In this document: positions 1 to 8,059 of the stretch, piece by piece
Position numbering within the stretch: the stretch's first letter is position 1
How the letters are laid out: each line of letters begins with the position of its first letter
From: Adhaeribacter rhizoryzae
GTDB lineage: Bacteria > Bacteroidota > Bacteroidia > Cytophagales > Hymenobacteraceae
Reading direction: 5' to 3'
Length of the DNA: 64,000 nucleotides
Assembly: GCF_008629685.1 (NCBI RefSeq)
Contig: NZ_VWSF01000014.1
Location: 96,579 to 160,578 of the forward strand
Position numbers and translations under genes: made by a program
Notes under the pieces: generated by a model
Database searches by the model: none
The model's input: the letters and a program-made list of their open reading frames with translations, nothing else
Told to the model about the DNA's origin: nothing

Positions 1-1336
1 TCCCGGTGCTGGCATCGCCGTTGCCGCGGTACAAACCGTGCTGAATATAGCAACCGGTGGTAAAGCCGTTTACACCATCTTTCACAAACGGCACATCGTA
101 ACCGGCTTCAATCTGGTTAATATTGGGCGTCCACTGCAAGGTTGGAATATTTAGAAGCGATAGCACTTTGGTAAACTCGGCCTGACCTTCTAAGCGGTGC
201 CACACTTCGAAAATACCGGTAGCATCGGGCCGGAATTTAACCCGCACAATAAAGTCGTGCCATTTGCCTTTGCTTAAGTCGTTTAAGATGGTAAAGCTTT
301 CGCCGTACTCCGCAGGCCACCACTTTTCAATATTGCCGGAATTAAAATCTACCTGTACTTGGTTGGCGCGGGCATTAAAAGCAATGGGCGGCGAAATAGT
401 GGTGTGGGCGTGCCACTGCATAAATATTCCCCAACGGTAAGGTTCGGTCCAGTCTTCCGGAAATAAAGTAGACCAGCCGTAATAATATTCATCGTTCAGG
501 GCTTCGCGCTTATAATTCCACAACGATACTTCGGTGCGTTCGCCGCTGGTGCAGCCGCCCGCTGGCTTACAATACTGGTCGCCGGGCCGTACCACAAACT
601 TAGCCGCGTATTTGCCCTGGCGCACCGGCGAAGTTACCACCGAAAACTGAGCTGCCCGATCTTTCGCAATCAGGCCCCCATCCCACTGGCTCCAATCACC
701 GGTTTCCCAATCGGCTACCAGGTTAGCAGTGCCATCGTCGGGTGTTGTAGTGTCGGGTAATTTGTGTTTGTCCCAGCCCCAAACTTCTACTTCGGTATAA
801 CTGTTCCACTGGCTCTGGCTGTTTCCGTGGCCAATAATGCGCACAAAACGGCCTTTTAAATCGTCGAAATCAAACGTTTGGAGGTGCACGTTATTAGGAG
901 CACTATTCTGGTTGGCCAGCACAATTTCCCACTTCTTTTCTTTGGTTGTATCCGAAGAAACGGCAATATCGAAATTAGAGGTGCGGGTAGCGCTGCCGCT
1001 CGTATGGAAGGCAATATTTACATGGGCAATGGTGTAGCGTTTACCCAGGTCGAGGGTAATATACTGCGGGTTGCCCAAACCCGACCAGCGTGTAGATAAA
1101 CTGCCATCTACGATTTTTTCTTTGGTATTTACGCCATCAATAGCCGCCGGAGTAGTAACCATTTCGCCGGGCACTACTATTTTAAAAGGCGGAAATTTAA
1201 AGGCATTCTCGGTTACTGACTGCCCCGAAACATCCTTCGCAATAACTAAATCTTCTTTTTCTTTACAAAATGTGGTTAAGACCATTATCCAAACCAGCAG
1301 AAACGAAGTAATTCTGAAACGTTGTAAATTTTTCAT
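1..1336 (-). CDS. Polysaccharide lyase with N-terminal F5/8 type C domain, partial (runs off window start)
   Basis: Reading frame open from an ATG at 1336 to the window edge (445 codons, no stop). The N-terminus is a hydrophobic export signal (residues 8-23). Residues about 60-190 look like an F5/8 type C (discoidin, CBM32-like) sugar-binding domain, with a STRWSG motif followed by YITLDLGKRYTI. From about residue 205 the sequence resembles the heparin-lyase-I/PF14099 jelly-roll lyase fold, with GERTEVSL, YYYGWSTLFPEDW and KWHDFIVRVKF motifs. Such enzymes cleave uronic-acid-containing polysaccharides by beta-elimination outside the cytoplasm; the substrate cannot be told from this fragment. 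Two LacI-like operator sites lie about 105-140 bp upstream, which suggests substrate-dependent regulation. Confident on the lyase-like fold, less so on the exact PL family. Confidence 0.8.
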   Translation of the reverse strand, partial: MKNLQRFRITSFLLVWIMVLTTFCKEKEDLVIAKDVSGQSVTENAFKFPPFKIVVPGEMVTTPAAIDGVNTKEKIVDGSLSTRWSGLGNPQYITLDLGKRYTIAHVNIAFHTSGSATRTSNFDIAVSSDTTKEKKWEIVLANQNSAPNNVHLQTFDFDDLKGRFVRIIGHGNSQSQWNSYTEVEVWGWDKHKLPDTTTPDDGTANLVADWETGDWSQWDGGLIAKDRAAQFSVVTSPVRQGKYAAKFVVRPGDQYCKPAGGCTSGERTEVSLWNYKREALNDEYYYGWSTLFPEDWTEPYRWGIFMQWHAHTTISPPIAFNARANQVQVDFNSGNIEKWWPAEYGESFTILNDLSKGKWHDFIVRVKFRPDATGIFEVWHRLEGQAEFTKVLSLLNIPTLQWTPNINQIEAGYDVPFVKDGVNGFTTGCYIQHGLYRGNGDASTG

Positions 1337-1441
1337 ACGCCATTAATAAATTAGTTTAGTTGTTAAAAAATATTACTTTTTGTACTTACCAGCCTTAACT
1401 TATTAATTACATTTTACAATAACAACAAAAATCAAATAAAA

Positions 1442-1486
1442 TGTGCTCGTACACACATGATTGATATATAAATGTGCTCGAACAAC
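1442..1486. promoter_or_regulatory. Two LacI-like operator half-palindromes in helical phase
   Basis: Two near-identical sites, TGTGCTCGTACACA (1442-1455) and TGTGCTCGAACAAC (1473-1486), start 31 bp apart, about three helical turns. The first has TGTG/CACA arms around a central CG, the architecture typical of LacI/GalR operators. They lie upstream of the lyase gene. The regulator is not in the window, so the assignment is inference. Confidence 0.45.
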
Positions 1487-1608
1487 ATGAAAATAAAGAT
1501 TAGCATTACCCAGAACTAGCTTGATTAAATTTATTTGTATTTATTAGATATTGCTTTCAAATCGGGTAGTTAAAACAAACCACCAGAATGGCTTTGCCGC
1601 GTGGCTTA

Positions 1609-1810
1609 TACCAAATAGCATTTACTATCTGACATAGTACTTCTTTCTATTTGTCATCTTGAAAAGAACTATTGCTCAAAAGTTCTTACAGGTAACTCTA
1701 GTAGAGCGGGAATTACCTCCTTTACTTTCCAGATAATAGATGCTTTCAGCATGACAAGCAAGCTATTTTTATATTCTGATTCTGGAAGGTGATAATTACT
1801 ATTTGGTATT
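1609..1810. repeat. Nested palindromic intergenic element, about 200 bp
   Basis: The outer arms TACCAAATAG (1609-1618) and CTATTTGGTA (1800-1809) are inverted. The inner arms TTGTCATCTTGAAA (1651-1664) and TTTCAGCATGACAA (1744-1757) are a second imperfect inverted pair, and AAGAACT/AGTTCTT forms a small hairpin inside. No ORF is present. It fills most of the 583-bp gap between the lyase and the deacylase genes. The ends resemble those of a miniature non-autonomous or REP-like element; no transposase or target duplication was identified. Confidence 0.5.
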
Positions 1811-1919
1811 AGCAGGCAGACAAAAAAGATTAAGTGCTTTTCGAAGGGGAAGCAAAATCAAAAGCAGCTAACCAGCAATTACTTTTAACAGATTATCAAC
1901 GGGAGCAAGCGAAAGCGCC

Positions 1920-3029
1920 TTAAATTCTTACGCCTAACCGGTACTCAAAAATATCGGCTTTAATAAGATCGTGCAGTTTTAAACCGCCGGCCAAATACAG
2001 GTTTTTATGGAATTGCCATTTAATTTCCAGGCGCTGGAAAGTACCGGCATCGGCTTTGTAAGGCCGGTAAATATACCAACCCACATGCGTACCCAAGGCC
2101 AAGTTGCCAAAATTTAGTTCGTGGCCGCCGGTTAAGGAAGCGCGCCGGATATCGGGTTTGGTACCAGCCGGTACGCGTGGGTCCCAGCCCCGGCGCGGAA
2201 ATAAAGACGGATCGTAAAAACCTTCCAGGGCCAAAGCCAACGTACTTTTTTGGTTCAGGCGGCGCAGCGTACCCACGGCAATACTGTTTACAATATATTT
2301 ATTTAAATCATTTTCGGCGCGCTGCTTTACCCCGACGCTGGTATTAATAAAAACAAAATTCTTTTGTGTTAGGGGCGGCTTGGGCTGGGTTTTAAATTGC
2401 AGTGCGGGTTGGTGGTAATAATTGAGGCCCACGGTAGCTGTGGCAATATTTAAGCCCAGGTTAGGTTTAGTGTCGCCGCCATTAGAATAATGGTTTAAAC
2501 CCACGGCGGTTAGTAACCCCAGGTGCGCACTTATTTTCCGGGTATATTCCAGGCGGGTTTGAATAACGGCATTAATATTATTGCTGATTACATTATTGGT
2601 GGGGTTTTGTTCAAAATTGTACCGGTTACTTAAATAAGCCAGGCCCGTACCAAACCGGAAATAAACCGCGCTGTTATTTTTTTGCAGCACCGGCAAACTT
2701 AAATAAGGACTGAAAGCCCACGATTGCCCCAGCACCGGGTTTTGGTATTGGAAGTAAGTAAGCGAAAGGCCGAAACGCGGATAGCGGTAAAGCTGTTGCC
2801 AATATTGGGTACCGGTGGTTTGTTTTTGTAAGTTTAACTCAAAGCCAATTGGGTGGGTGCCGGCAAAATGTTCTATTTTGGGCGTATGTACAATAACAGA
2901 ACCTTGCTGCAGGGCGCCTCCCAAGATAAAAGGTTCCTGGTTTTGCGCTATACCTTTAAACCCTACCAACAGTAATAAAATTACTCCTAAGCCAAAACGG
3001 AAAAAACCTGAAAGCAAAGCCCGCATCAT
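1920..3029 (-). CDS. PagL-like acyloxyacyl hydrolase (lipid A 3-O-deacylase family)
   Basis: An outer-membrane beta-barrel hydrolase predicted to remove an ester-linked acyl chain from lipid A. The catalytic His-x-Ser signature of PagL is visible as LNHYSNGGD about two-fifths of the way in, in the strand where PagL enzymes carry their active-site histidine and serine. Even-spaced aromatic strands follow (GLNYY, GTHVGWYIY, LYLAGGLKL) to a C-terminus typical of barrels. I start at the ATG at 3029 (or the adjacent ATG at 3026) because the longer frame begins with GTG and has extra residues before the signal peptide, which runs to an Ala-Gln cleavage site. The protein is larger than classical PagL (about 150 residues), as is usual for Bacteroidetes members. 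It is monocistronic and faces away from the next gene. Confidence 0.75.
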   Translation of the reverse strand: MMRALLSGFFRFGLGVILLLLVGFKGIAQNQEPFILGGALQQGSVIVHTPKIEHFAGTHPIGFELNLQKQTTGTQYWQQLYRYPRFGLSLTYFQYQNPVLGQSWAFSPYLSLPVLQKNNSAVYFRFGTGLAYLSNRYNFEQNPTNNVISNNINAVIQTRLEYTRKISAHLGLLTAVGLNHYSNGGDTKPNLGLNIATATVGLNYYHQPALQFKTQPKPPLTQKNFVFINTSVGVKQRAENDLNKYIVNSIAVGTLRRLNQKSTLALALEGFYDPSLFPRRGWDPRVPAGTKPDIRRASLTGGHELNFGNLALGTHVGWYIYRPYKADAGTFQRLEIKWQFHKNLYLAGGLKLHDLIKADIFEYRLGVRI

Positions 3030-3334
3030 TTTTAAATAATACCCAAAGGTATTAAACAATTGGGGCACTTAAGTGTTATTACCAGTCAGGCTAAGCAACC
3101 CAAACCACTACAAAATTATTTTTGTACAAAAAAATAAATATTTTATAAACACCATACATCATCAATAAAATACTGGCATTAAGTAATATAATCGCTTAAA
3201 CAAAATAAAATAAGCAATTAAACGAAACAAAATTTATAAAATACGTATAGTATGCCGAATTACATTATGTTATTATAATACAAATTTTAAATTTATTACG
3301 CTTAACCAATATCTATTAATTTAAATTATTAACT

Positions 3335-3994
3335 ATGAAAAAGATTGTATTACTGCTAGTGGCACTGTTTAGTTTTTCGATTGCCCAGGCCCAGGTTAAA
3401 CTAGGCATTAAAGGTGGTATAAATTACTCTAATGTTGCCGGCAACCTCCAAGATGAAATTAACTACGACAACAAAGTTGGTTTTTTAGGGGGTGTAACTG
3501 CCAATATTCCGTTGGTGGGAGATGGCTTCTTATCGCTTCAGCCCGAATTACTGTATTCTCAGAAAGGCTATCAATACCTGGATCAGGAAGTAACTATTAA
3601 CAACGCAAAATACTCGTTAAAAGGAAAAAGAAACTTTAACTACCTGGATTTACCGGTACTGCTGCGGGTTAATGCCGCCGGTTTAATTTTTGAAGCCGGT
3701 CCGCAGGCATCTTATTTGCTGGCTATCCGGGATAAAACCGAAATGGAGAACGAAGGCACCGGCAACGACGACAAAACCCGGATGAAAATAGAAAAAGACA
3801 ACCTGGCCGAACTGGAAATTGGTTATGTAGCCGGCGTAGGTTACCAAACACCAATGGGTGTAGGTATTGGTTTGCGTTACAACGGCAGCATTAACCATTT
3901 AGCCAAATCAGACCCCAATAACGACGAATTGGTAAATGCCCGTCATTCGGCTTTTCAGTTGCAATTGAGTTATGTACTCGGTGGCAGTCGTTAA
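3335..3994 (+). CDS. PorT-like outer membrane beta-barrel protein, tandem copy 1
   Basis: A 219-residue protein with a signal peptide ending in AQAQ (about residue 20), followed by VKLGIKGGINYSN, the start of the PF13568 outer-membrane beta-barrel family. Alternating hydrophobic strands and an aromatic-poor C-terminus (FQLQLSYVLGG) fit an eight-stranded barrel. It is a close paralogue of the next gene, sharing the PLVGDGFLSL, PELLYSQKGYQY and FNYLDLPVLL blocks in the same order, which indicates tandem duplication. The family function is mostly unknown; porin or adhesin-like roles are guesses. A long AT-rich leader precedes it, and a GC-rich stem follows. Confidence 0.8.
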   Translation: MKKIVLLLVALFSFSIAQAQVKLGIKGGINYSNVAGNLQDEINYDNKVGFLGGVTANIPLVGDGFLSLQPELLYSQKGYQYLDQEVTINNAKYSLKGKRNFNYLDLPVLLRVNAAGLIFEAGPQASYLLAIRDKTEMENEGTGNDDKTRMKIEKDNLAELEIGYVAGVGYQTPMGVGIGLRYNGSINHLAKSDPNNDELVNARHSAFQLQLSYVLGGSR

Positions 3995-4040
3995 TTTAAA
4001 TAAAAATACGGCCGGGATATATTAAATATCCATCCAGAAT

Positions 4041-4107
4041 AAACCCGGCTGGCTCTAATTAAGTATCAGATAATAAACAGGATACATAAATGAGCCGGCC
4101 GGGTTTT
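4041..4107 (+). terminator. Stem-loop after first barrel gene
   Basis: AAACCCGGCTGGCTC (4041-4055) pairs with GAGCCGGCCGGGTTTT (4092-4107), leaving a 36-nt loop and ending in a short T run. It lies between the two tandem barrel genes, so each is probably transcribed on its own. The large loop makes it a weaker terminator candidate than those below. Confidence 0.5.
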
Positions 4108-4226
4108 CTGTTTATTAACATAATAGTAATAAATATTCTGAACCCTAACAGCCCTGTTTTACGATATAAGGCAGGATTTTTGTAATTCCTGTATTTAGAA
4201 TTACAAACCATTAACAAATTAAAACT

Positions 4227-4871
4227 ATGAAAAAATTATTAATTCTCACTATTGCGCTTTTTAGCTTTTCGTTTGCTCAAGCCCAAAAAATTGGGATAAA
4301 AGCAGGTATTAATTATTCTAATATTGCCGGCGATTTAACCGACGAAGCCAACAACGAAGGTAAAGTTGGTTTTGTAGGTGGTATTGCCACCAGCATTCCG
4401 TTAGTAGGCGATGGCTTCTTGTCGTTGGCGCCGGAGCTTTTGTATTCGCAGAAAGGTTACCAGTACCGCGACGAAACGTTTAAAATTGGCAACAATACCA
4501 TTAAACGCGAAGGCAGCCGCGGCTTTAATTACCTGGATTTGCCTGTGTTGTTAAAAGTTAATGCGGGCGGCTTATTCTTCGAAGGCGGACCGATAGCTTC
4601 TTATTTATTAAACATTAATGACAAAACAAAAGAAAGCATTAATGACATTGAAAATAACAGCTACACCGAATTAAACAAAGATGGCTTAACCAAGTTTGAA
4701 GTTGGCTACGCCGCTGGTTTGGGTTTTATGGCCCAAAATGGCCTGAGCCTGGGCATTCGGTACAACGGCAGCTTTAACAAACTGGCCAACGATTACAATG
4801 GCAACGACCTGATGAATGCCCGTCATTCGTTATTCCAGGCTACTATTGGCTTTATGGTTGGCGGCAATTAA
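4227..4871 (+). CDS. PorT-like outer membrane beta-barrel protein, tandem copy 2
   Basis: A 214-residue paralogue of the preceding gene with the same layout: signal peptide (to AQAQ), KIGIKAGINYSN first strand, PLVGDGFLSL and PELLYSQKGYQY central strands, FNYLDLPVLL, and a C-terminal block NARHSLFQATIGFMV. The two differ most in the acidic loop around residues 130-155 (here rich in Asn, Lys and Asp), as expected for surface loops diverging after duplication. Predicted outer-membrane protein; function unknown. A strong bidirectional stem-loop follows 19 bases after the stop. Confidence 0.8.
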   Translation: MKKLLILTIALFSFSFAQAQKIGIKAGINYSNIAGDLTDEANNEGKVGFVGGIATSIPLVGDGFLSLAPELLYSQKGYQYRDETFKIGNNTIKREGSRGFNYLDLPVLLKVNAGGLFFEGGPIASYLLNINDKTKESINDIENNSYTELNKDGLTKFEVGYAAGLGFMAQNGLSLGIRYNGSFNKLANDYNGNDLMNARHSLFQATIGFMVGGN

Positions 4872-4889
4872 TTAGGCCTTTACTTAATA

Positions 4890-4927
4890 AAAAAGCCGGC
4901 TGGTACTTTACCAGCCGGCTTTTTTAT
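4890..4927 (+). terminator. Rho-independent terminator of second barrel gene
   Basis: AAAGCCGGCTGG (4892-4903) pairs with CCAGCCGGCTTT (4911-4922) across a 7-nt loop, flanked by an A run on the left and a T run on the right, so it can work in both directions. A near-copy (GCTGG in place of GCCGG) occurs at 5099-5137. Confidence 0.85.
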
Positions 4928-4978
4928 TGACTTTATTTTATACCACTATCAAATAGAAAATGGGCTTACATTATTGTT

Positions 4979-5048
4979 GTCATCCTGAGCTTGCCGAAGG
5001 ATCTATAACAGCATTATAAAGTAGATTTAGATGTTTCGACAAGCTCAA
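4979..5048. repeat. Dispersed TCATCCTGAGCTTG palindrome, copy 1
   Basis: The core is catcctgagcttgccgaagg, followed by a spacer ending in tttcgacaagctcaa, so the outer ends are inverted (gagcttg...caagctc). Copies 2 and 3 lie at 37534-37597 (opposite strand) and 50350-50420. Copies 1 and 3 also share the inner text atctataacagcat. It resembles the REP-like palindromes widespread between genes in Bacteroidetes. Confidence 0.7.
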
Positions 5049-5098
5049 TATTTTAAGTACATTAATTAGTATTAGCTTAAGTAGCACTGTACTAAAAT

Positions 5099-5137
5099 AA
5101 AAAAGCTGGCTGGTAAAGTACCAGCCAGCTTTTTTAT
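5099..5137 (-). terminator. Terminator of the M20 dipeptidase gene
   Basis: AAAGCTGGCTGG (5102-5113) pairs with CCAGCCAGCTTT (5121-5132) with flanking A and T runs. It lies 14 bases past the stop codon of the minus-strand dipeptidase gene. It is nearly identical to the stem at 4890-4927, which suggests a duplicated terminator unit around the dispersed repeat. Confidence 0.8.
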
Positions 5138-5150
5138 TGCCTTCTTTATT

Positions 5151-6512
5151 TTATTTGCTCATTTCGGCTAAATATTTAAAAAAGTACGGAATGGTTTCAA
5201 TGCCTTTCAGGAAGTTGAAAACACCGTAATGTTCGTTAGGTGAATGGATAGCATCCGAATCCAGGCCAAAGCCCATTAGTACCGAATCTATGCCCAGTTC
5301 GGCTTTAAACATGGCTACAATGGGAATACTGCCGCCGCTGCGTACCGGAATAGGTTTCTTGCCAAAAGTTTGTTCAAAAGCCCGACTAGCCGCCTGGTAA
5401 GCAACCGAATTAGTAGGGGTAACCACTGGTTCGCCGCCGTGGTGCGGCCTTACCTCCACTTTTACGCTGGGCGGTGCCAAACTTTCGAAATGCCGGGTAA
5501 ATTTTTCGGTAATTTCTTCGGAAGTCTGGTTAGGCACCAACCGCATCGATATTTTAGCAAAAGCTTTAGAAGCAATTACGGTTTTAGCGCCTTCGCCAAT
5601 ATAGCCGCCCCAAATGCCGTTTACATCCAGCGTTGGCCTAATAGAATTCCGCTCGTTGGTAGTATAACCCGCTTCGCCGTGTACATCGCCTAAATCCAAG
5701 GCCTTTTTATATTCCTCCAGGCTAAAAGGAGCTTTGGCCATTTCGGCCCGCTCTTCTGAAGATAATTCTTCTACGTTGTCGTAAAAACCCGGAATGGTAA
5801 TGTGGTTGTTTTCGTCGTGCAACGCAGCAATCATCTGGCACAAAATATTAATGGGGTTGGCCACCGCCCCACCGTATAAGCCTGAATGCAAATCGCGGCT
5901 CGGTCCGGTTACTTCTACTTCTACGTAGCTCATACCGCGCAACCCGGTGGTAATAGAAGGAATATCGTTGGCAATAATGCCGGTATCCGAAATAACAATC
6001 ACATCGGCCTGCAGCTTTTCTTTGTTCTGGTTTACGAAAATACCCAGGTTATTCGAGCCAATTTCTTCCTCGCCTTCAATCATGAACTTCACGTTACAAG
6101 CCAGTTCGTTTTGCCGCATCATCATCTCGAAGGCTTTTATGTGCATATACACTTGCCCTTTGTCGTCGCAGGCACCGCGCGCGTATATTTTTTCGTCTTT
6201 AATAACCGGTTCAAAAGGCGGCGAGTGCCACAATTCATAAGGGTCGGCGGGTTGCACATCGTAATGGCCGTAAGCCAACACCGTAGGCAGCGCTGGGTCA
6301 ATAATTTTTTCACCGTACACAATCGGGTTGCCGGCGGTCTCGCAAAGTTCTACTTTATCGGCACCAGCCTCGCGCAGTTTCTCGGCAATAAATTCGGCGG
6401 CTTGCCGCACATCGCCTTTAAACTTGGGGTCGGCACTTACCGACGGGATGCGCAGTAACTGCAATAATTCGTCTATAAATCGGTCTTTGTTTTCCTGGAT
6501 GTAGTTGTTCAT
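5151..6512 (-). CDS. M20-family dipeptidase (carnosinase-like metallopeptidase)
   Basis: A 453-residue cytosolic di-zinc peptidase that cleaves dipeptides; the substrate is not known here. The M20 metal and catalytic motifs are in order: GHYDVQP (His83, catalytic Asp85), RGACDDKG (bridging Asp116), EGEEEIGS (general base Glu149, ligand Glu150), SDTG (Asp176), DLHSG in the dimerisation domain, and a final zinc ligand in HSPNEHYG. The length matches the family norm. There is no signal peptide. The leader is A/T-rich without a Shine-Dalgarno sequence, as usual in this phylum. The gene stands alone, with its own terminator. Confidence 0.9.
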   Translation of the reverse strand: MNNYIQENKDRFIDELLQLLRIPSVSADPKFKGDVRQAAEFIAEKLREAGADKVELCETAGNPIVYGEKIIDPALPTVLAYGHYDVQPADPYELWHSPPFEPVIKDEKIYARGACDDKGQVYMHIKAFEMMMRQNELACNVKFMIEGEEEIGSNNLGIFVNQNKEKLQADVIVISDTGIIANDIPSITTGLRGMSYVEVEVTGPSRDLHSGLYGGAVANPINILCQMIAALHDENNHITIPGFYDNVEELSSEERAEMAKAPFSLEEYKKALDLGDVHGEAGYTTNERNSIRPTLDVNGIWGGYIGEGAKTVIASKAFAKISMRLVPNQTSEEITEKFTRHFESLAPPSVKVEVRPHHGGEPVVTPTNSVAYQAASRAFEQTFGKKPIPVRSGGSIPIVAMFKAELGIDSVLMGFGLDSDAIHSPNEHYGVFNFLKGIETIPYFFKYLAEMSK

Positions 6513-6586
6513 TTTATTTATCTATGTCCTATAATTAAGGTAAAGACTAAAATATTAAGTAATTATTGTGAGTAGCCTTAATATTT

Positions 6587-7078
6587 TTAATTAAGGAAGG
6601 TAATTACAGCTTCATTTCTTCCTGCTGCTTCTGAATAAACTTCTTGAACAGTTTTGAAGTAATCTGTTAAATATTCCAGATTATCTTCTTCATCCCAGAT
6701 ATTAGGATAAATTTCCAGTTCACTCATTCTATTTGGATTGTAGTTTTTGCTTAATTCAGAGATGGTAATTTTTGATATTTCAGCATTTACTTCTTTTACT
6801 TGTTCTGGGGTTAAATATTGAGCTGGGCCATAGCCTAAGTCTTGGTCCTCATCTATAAATTGTCCACTAAATAAAACCTTAGCTAATGGATGACTAGAAT
6901 TTTCTAAATTTTGTCCCGTTAACAAAAAAAGGATACCTTCCCATGATTTATCTATGTCCACTAGATTAGGATCTTCGGCTTCGTCGTCATAGACTCTGTT
7001 TTCTAATAGTGAACTGTCTTGTAAATATTCTTCAAGTTCAGAACTAGTCACCCGAAGTAAGTTTCCTATCATACTCAT
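6587..7078 (-). CDS. DUF1877 (YfbM-like) family protein
   Basis: A 163-residue acidic cytosolic protein. The N-terminal MSMIGNLLRVTSSELEEYL, the central KSWEGILFLLTG and GYGPAQYLTPEQV, and the C-terminal YFKTVQEVYSEAAGRNEAV are characteristic of DUF1877, the E. coli YfbM family. No catalytic residues are known for the family, and its role is undetermined. Start chosen at the first ATG; a second Met two codons later is equally possible. It lies in an AT-rich pocket between the dipeptidase and plsY genes, on the same strand, without close coupling. Confidence 0.8.
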   Translation of the reverse strand: MSMIGNLLRVTSSELEEYLQDSSLLENRVYDDEAEDPNLVDIDKSWEGILFLLTGQNLENSSHPLAKVLFSGQFIDEDQDLGYGPAQYLTPEQVKEVNAEISKITISELSKNYNPNRMSELEIYPNIWDEEDNLEYLTDYFKTVQEVYSEAAGRNEAVITFLN

Positions 7079-7155
7079 AATGCAACAATATTTATTTTTT
7101 AATATTTTAATTAACTGGTTCTTTATTAAGGTTAACTAAACATAACTGCTAGTAA

Positions 7156-7800
7156 TTACTTCCTCCCAAGAAAAGGAAGATTAGCCTTGCTTTCCTGACC
7201 TTGCATCAAACGATTAATATTTTTCTTGTGAGTAAACACTACCATAATAGAGAGAAGCACGCCAAAAACCAGTAAGAGCGGCTCATCGGGGTGGAAAGCG
7301 GGTAATAAAAGCAACAACGGGAAAGCAATGGCGGCAATCATGGAGCCCAGCGACACGTATTTGGAGATAAGTAAAACCACAATAAAAATACCCAGACAAA
7401 TTAATGCAGCCGGCAGATGTACGGCCAGCACCATACCCATGAGCGTAGCTACACCTTTACCACCTTTAAAGCCCACGTACACCGGAAAAATATGACCTAA
7501 AACGGCTAAGGCACCCATTATTAATTTAAACAATACCAGCTTATCATCCGGAATTAATTCCTGCATAACTAATATATTGGCGAGCGAAGTTGCGGCCCAG
7601 CCTTTAAAAATATCGAAAAGCATCACAAAAGTACCCGGCTTTTTACCCAGTACCCGGAACGTATTGGTAGCGCCGGCGTTACCGCTGCCGTGTTGGCGCA
7701 CATCAATCCCGTAAAACTTTTTGCCTACCCAAACGGCCGTGGGGATAGCACCAATTAAATAAGCAGCAATTAAGAAAAAGGCAATAATTAAAATATCCAT
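7156..7800 (-). CDS. plsY: Acyl-phosphate:glycerol-3-phosphate acyltransferase PlsY
   Basis: Integral membrane enzyme that transfers an acyl group from acyl-phosphate to sn-glycerol-3-phosphate to make lysophosphatidate, the first step of phospholipid synthesis in most bacteria. At 214 residues with several membrane helices it has the usual size. Conserved PlsY motifs are visible: GSGNAGATN (about residues 38-46), the KGxxAT motif as GGKGVATLMG after GHIFPVYVGFKGGKG, and a C-terminal HKKNINRL. There is no clear operon partner. Confidence 0.93.
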   Translation of the reverse strand: MDILIIAFFLIAAYLIGAIPTAVWVGKKFYGIDVRQHGSGNAGATNTFRVLGKKPGTFVMLFDIFKGWAATSLANILVMQELIPDDKLVLFKLIMGALAVLGHIFPVYVGFKGGKGVATLMGMVLAVHLPAALICLGIFIVVLLISKYVSLGSMIAAIAFPLLLLLPAFHPDEPLLLVFGVLLSIMVVFTHKKNINRLMQGQESKANLPFLGRK

Positions 7801-8010
7801 AAATATTATCTGAAAGGACTTATACCTAATAAACGCAAATAAACCGGACTAGTAAATATTATGCGGGAAAGTTTAGCCCAAATATAGTAAAATACCAAAC
7901 CCGAACCGGGCTGCAAATTATAATTCCGTTCTAGGGTTCTTCGCAGCAACGCTCATTTTTCACCGCATTAACCAAAAGCTTTTGGCGCATATAAGCCTAG
8001 CGTCGGGCAC

Positions 8011-8041
8011 AAAAAAGCCGCTCTTACGGAGCGGCTTTCTG
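8011..8041 (-). terminator. Terminator after the 1753-residue protein gene
   Basis: AAAGCCGCTC pairs with GAGCGGCTTT across a short loop; on the minus strand the stem is followed by a T run. It lies about 19 bases past the stop of the large gene and closes the tpiA-prmA transcription unit. Confidence 0.8.
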
Positions 8042-8059
8042 TTTTGCAGAAGATAAATA

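Noticed and set aside
1071..1346. Plus-strand ORF opposite the lyase gene
   Set aside because: Shadow of the minus-strand lyase frame, which has a recognised domain pattern.
3029..3068. GTG start at 3068 for the PagL-like gene
   Set aside because: It adds residues before a good signal peptide; the ATG at 3029 has a suitable AT-rich leader.
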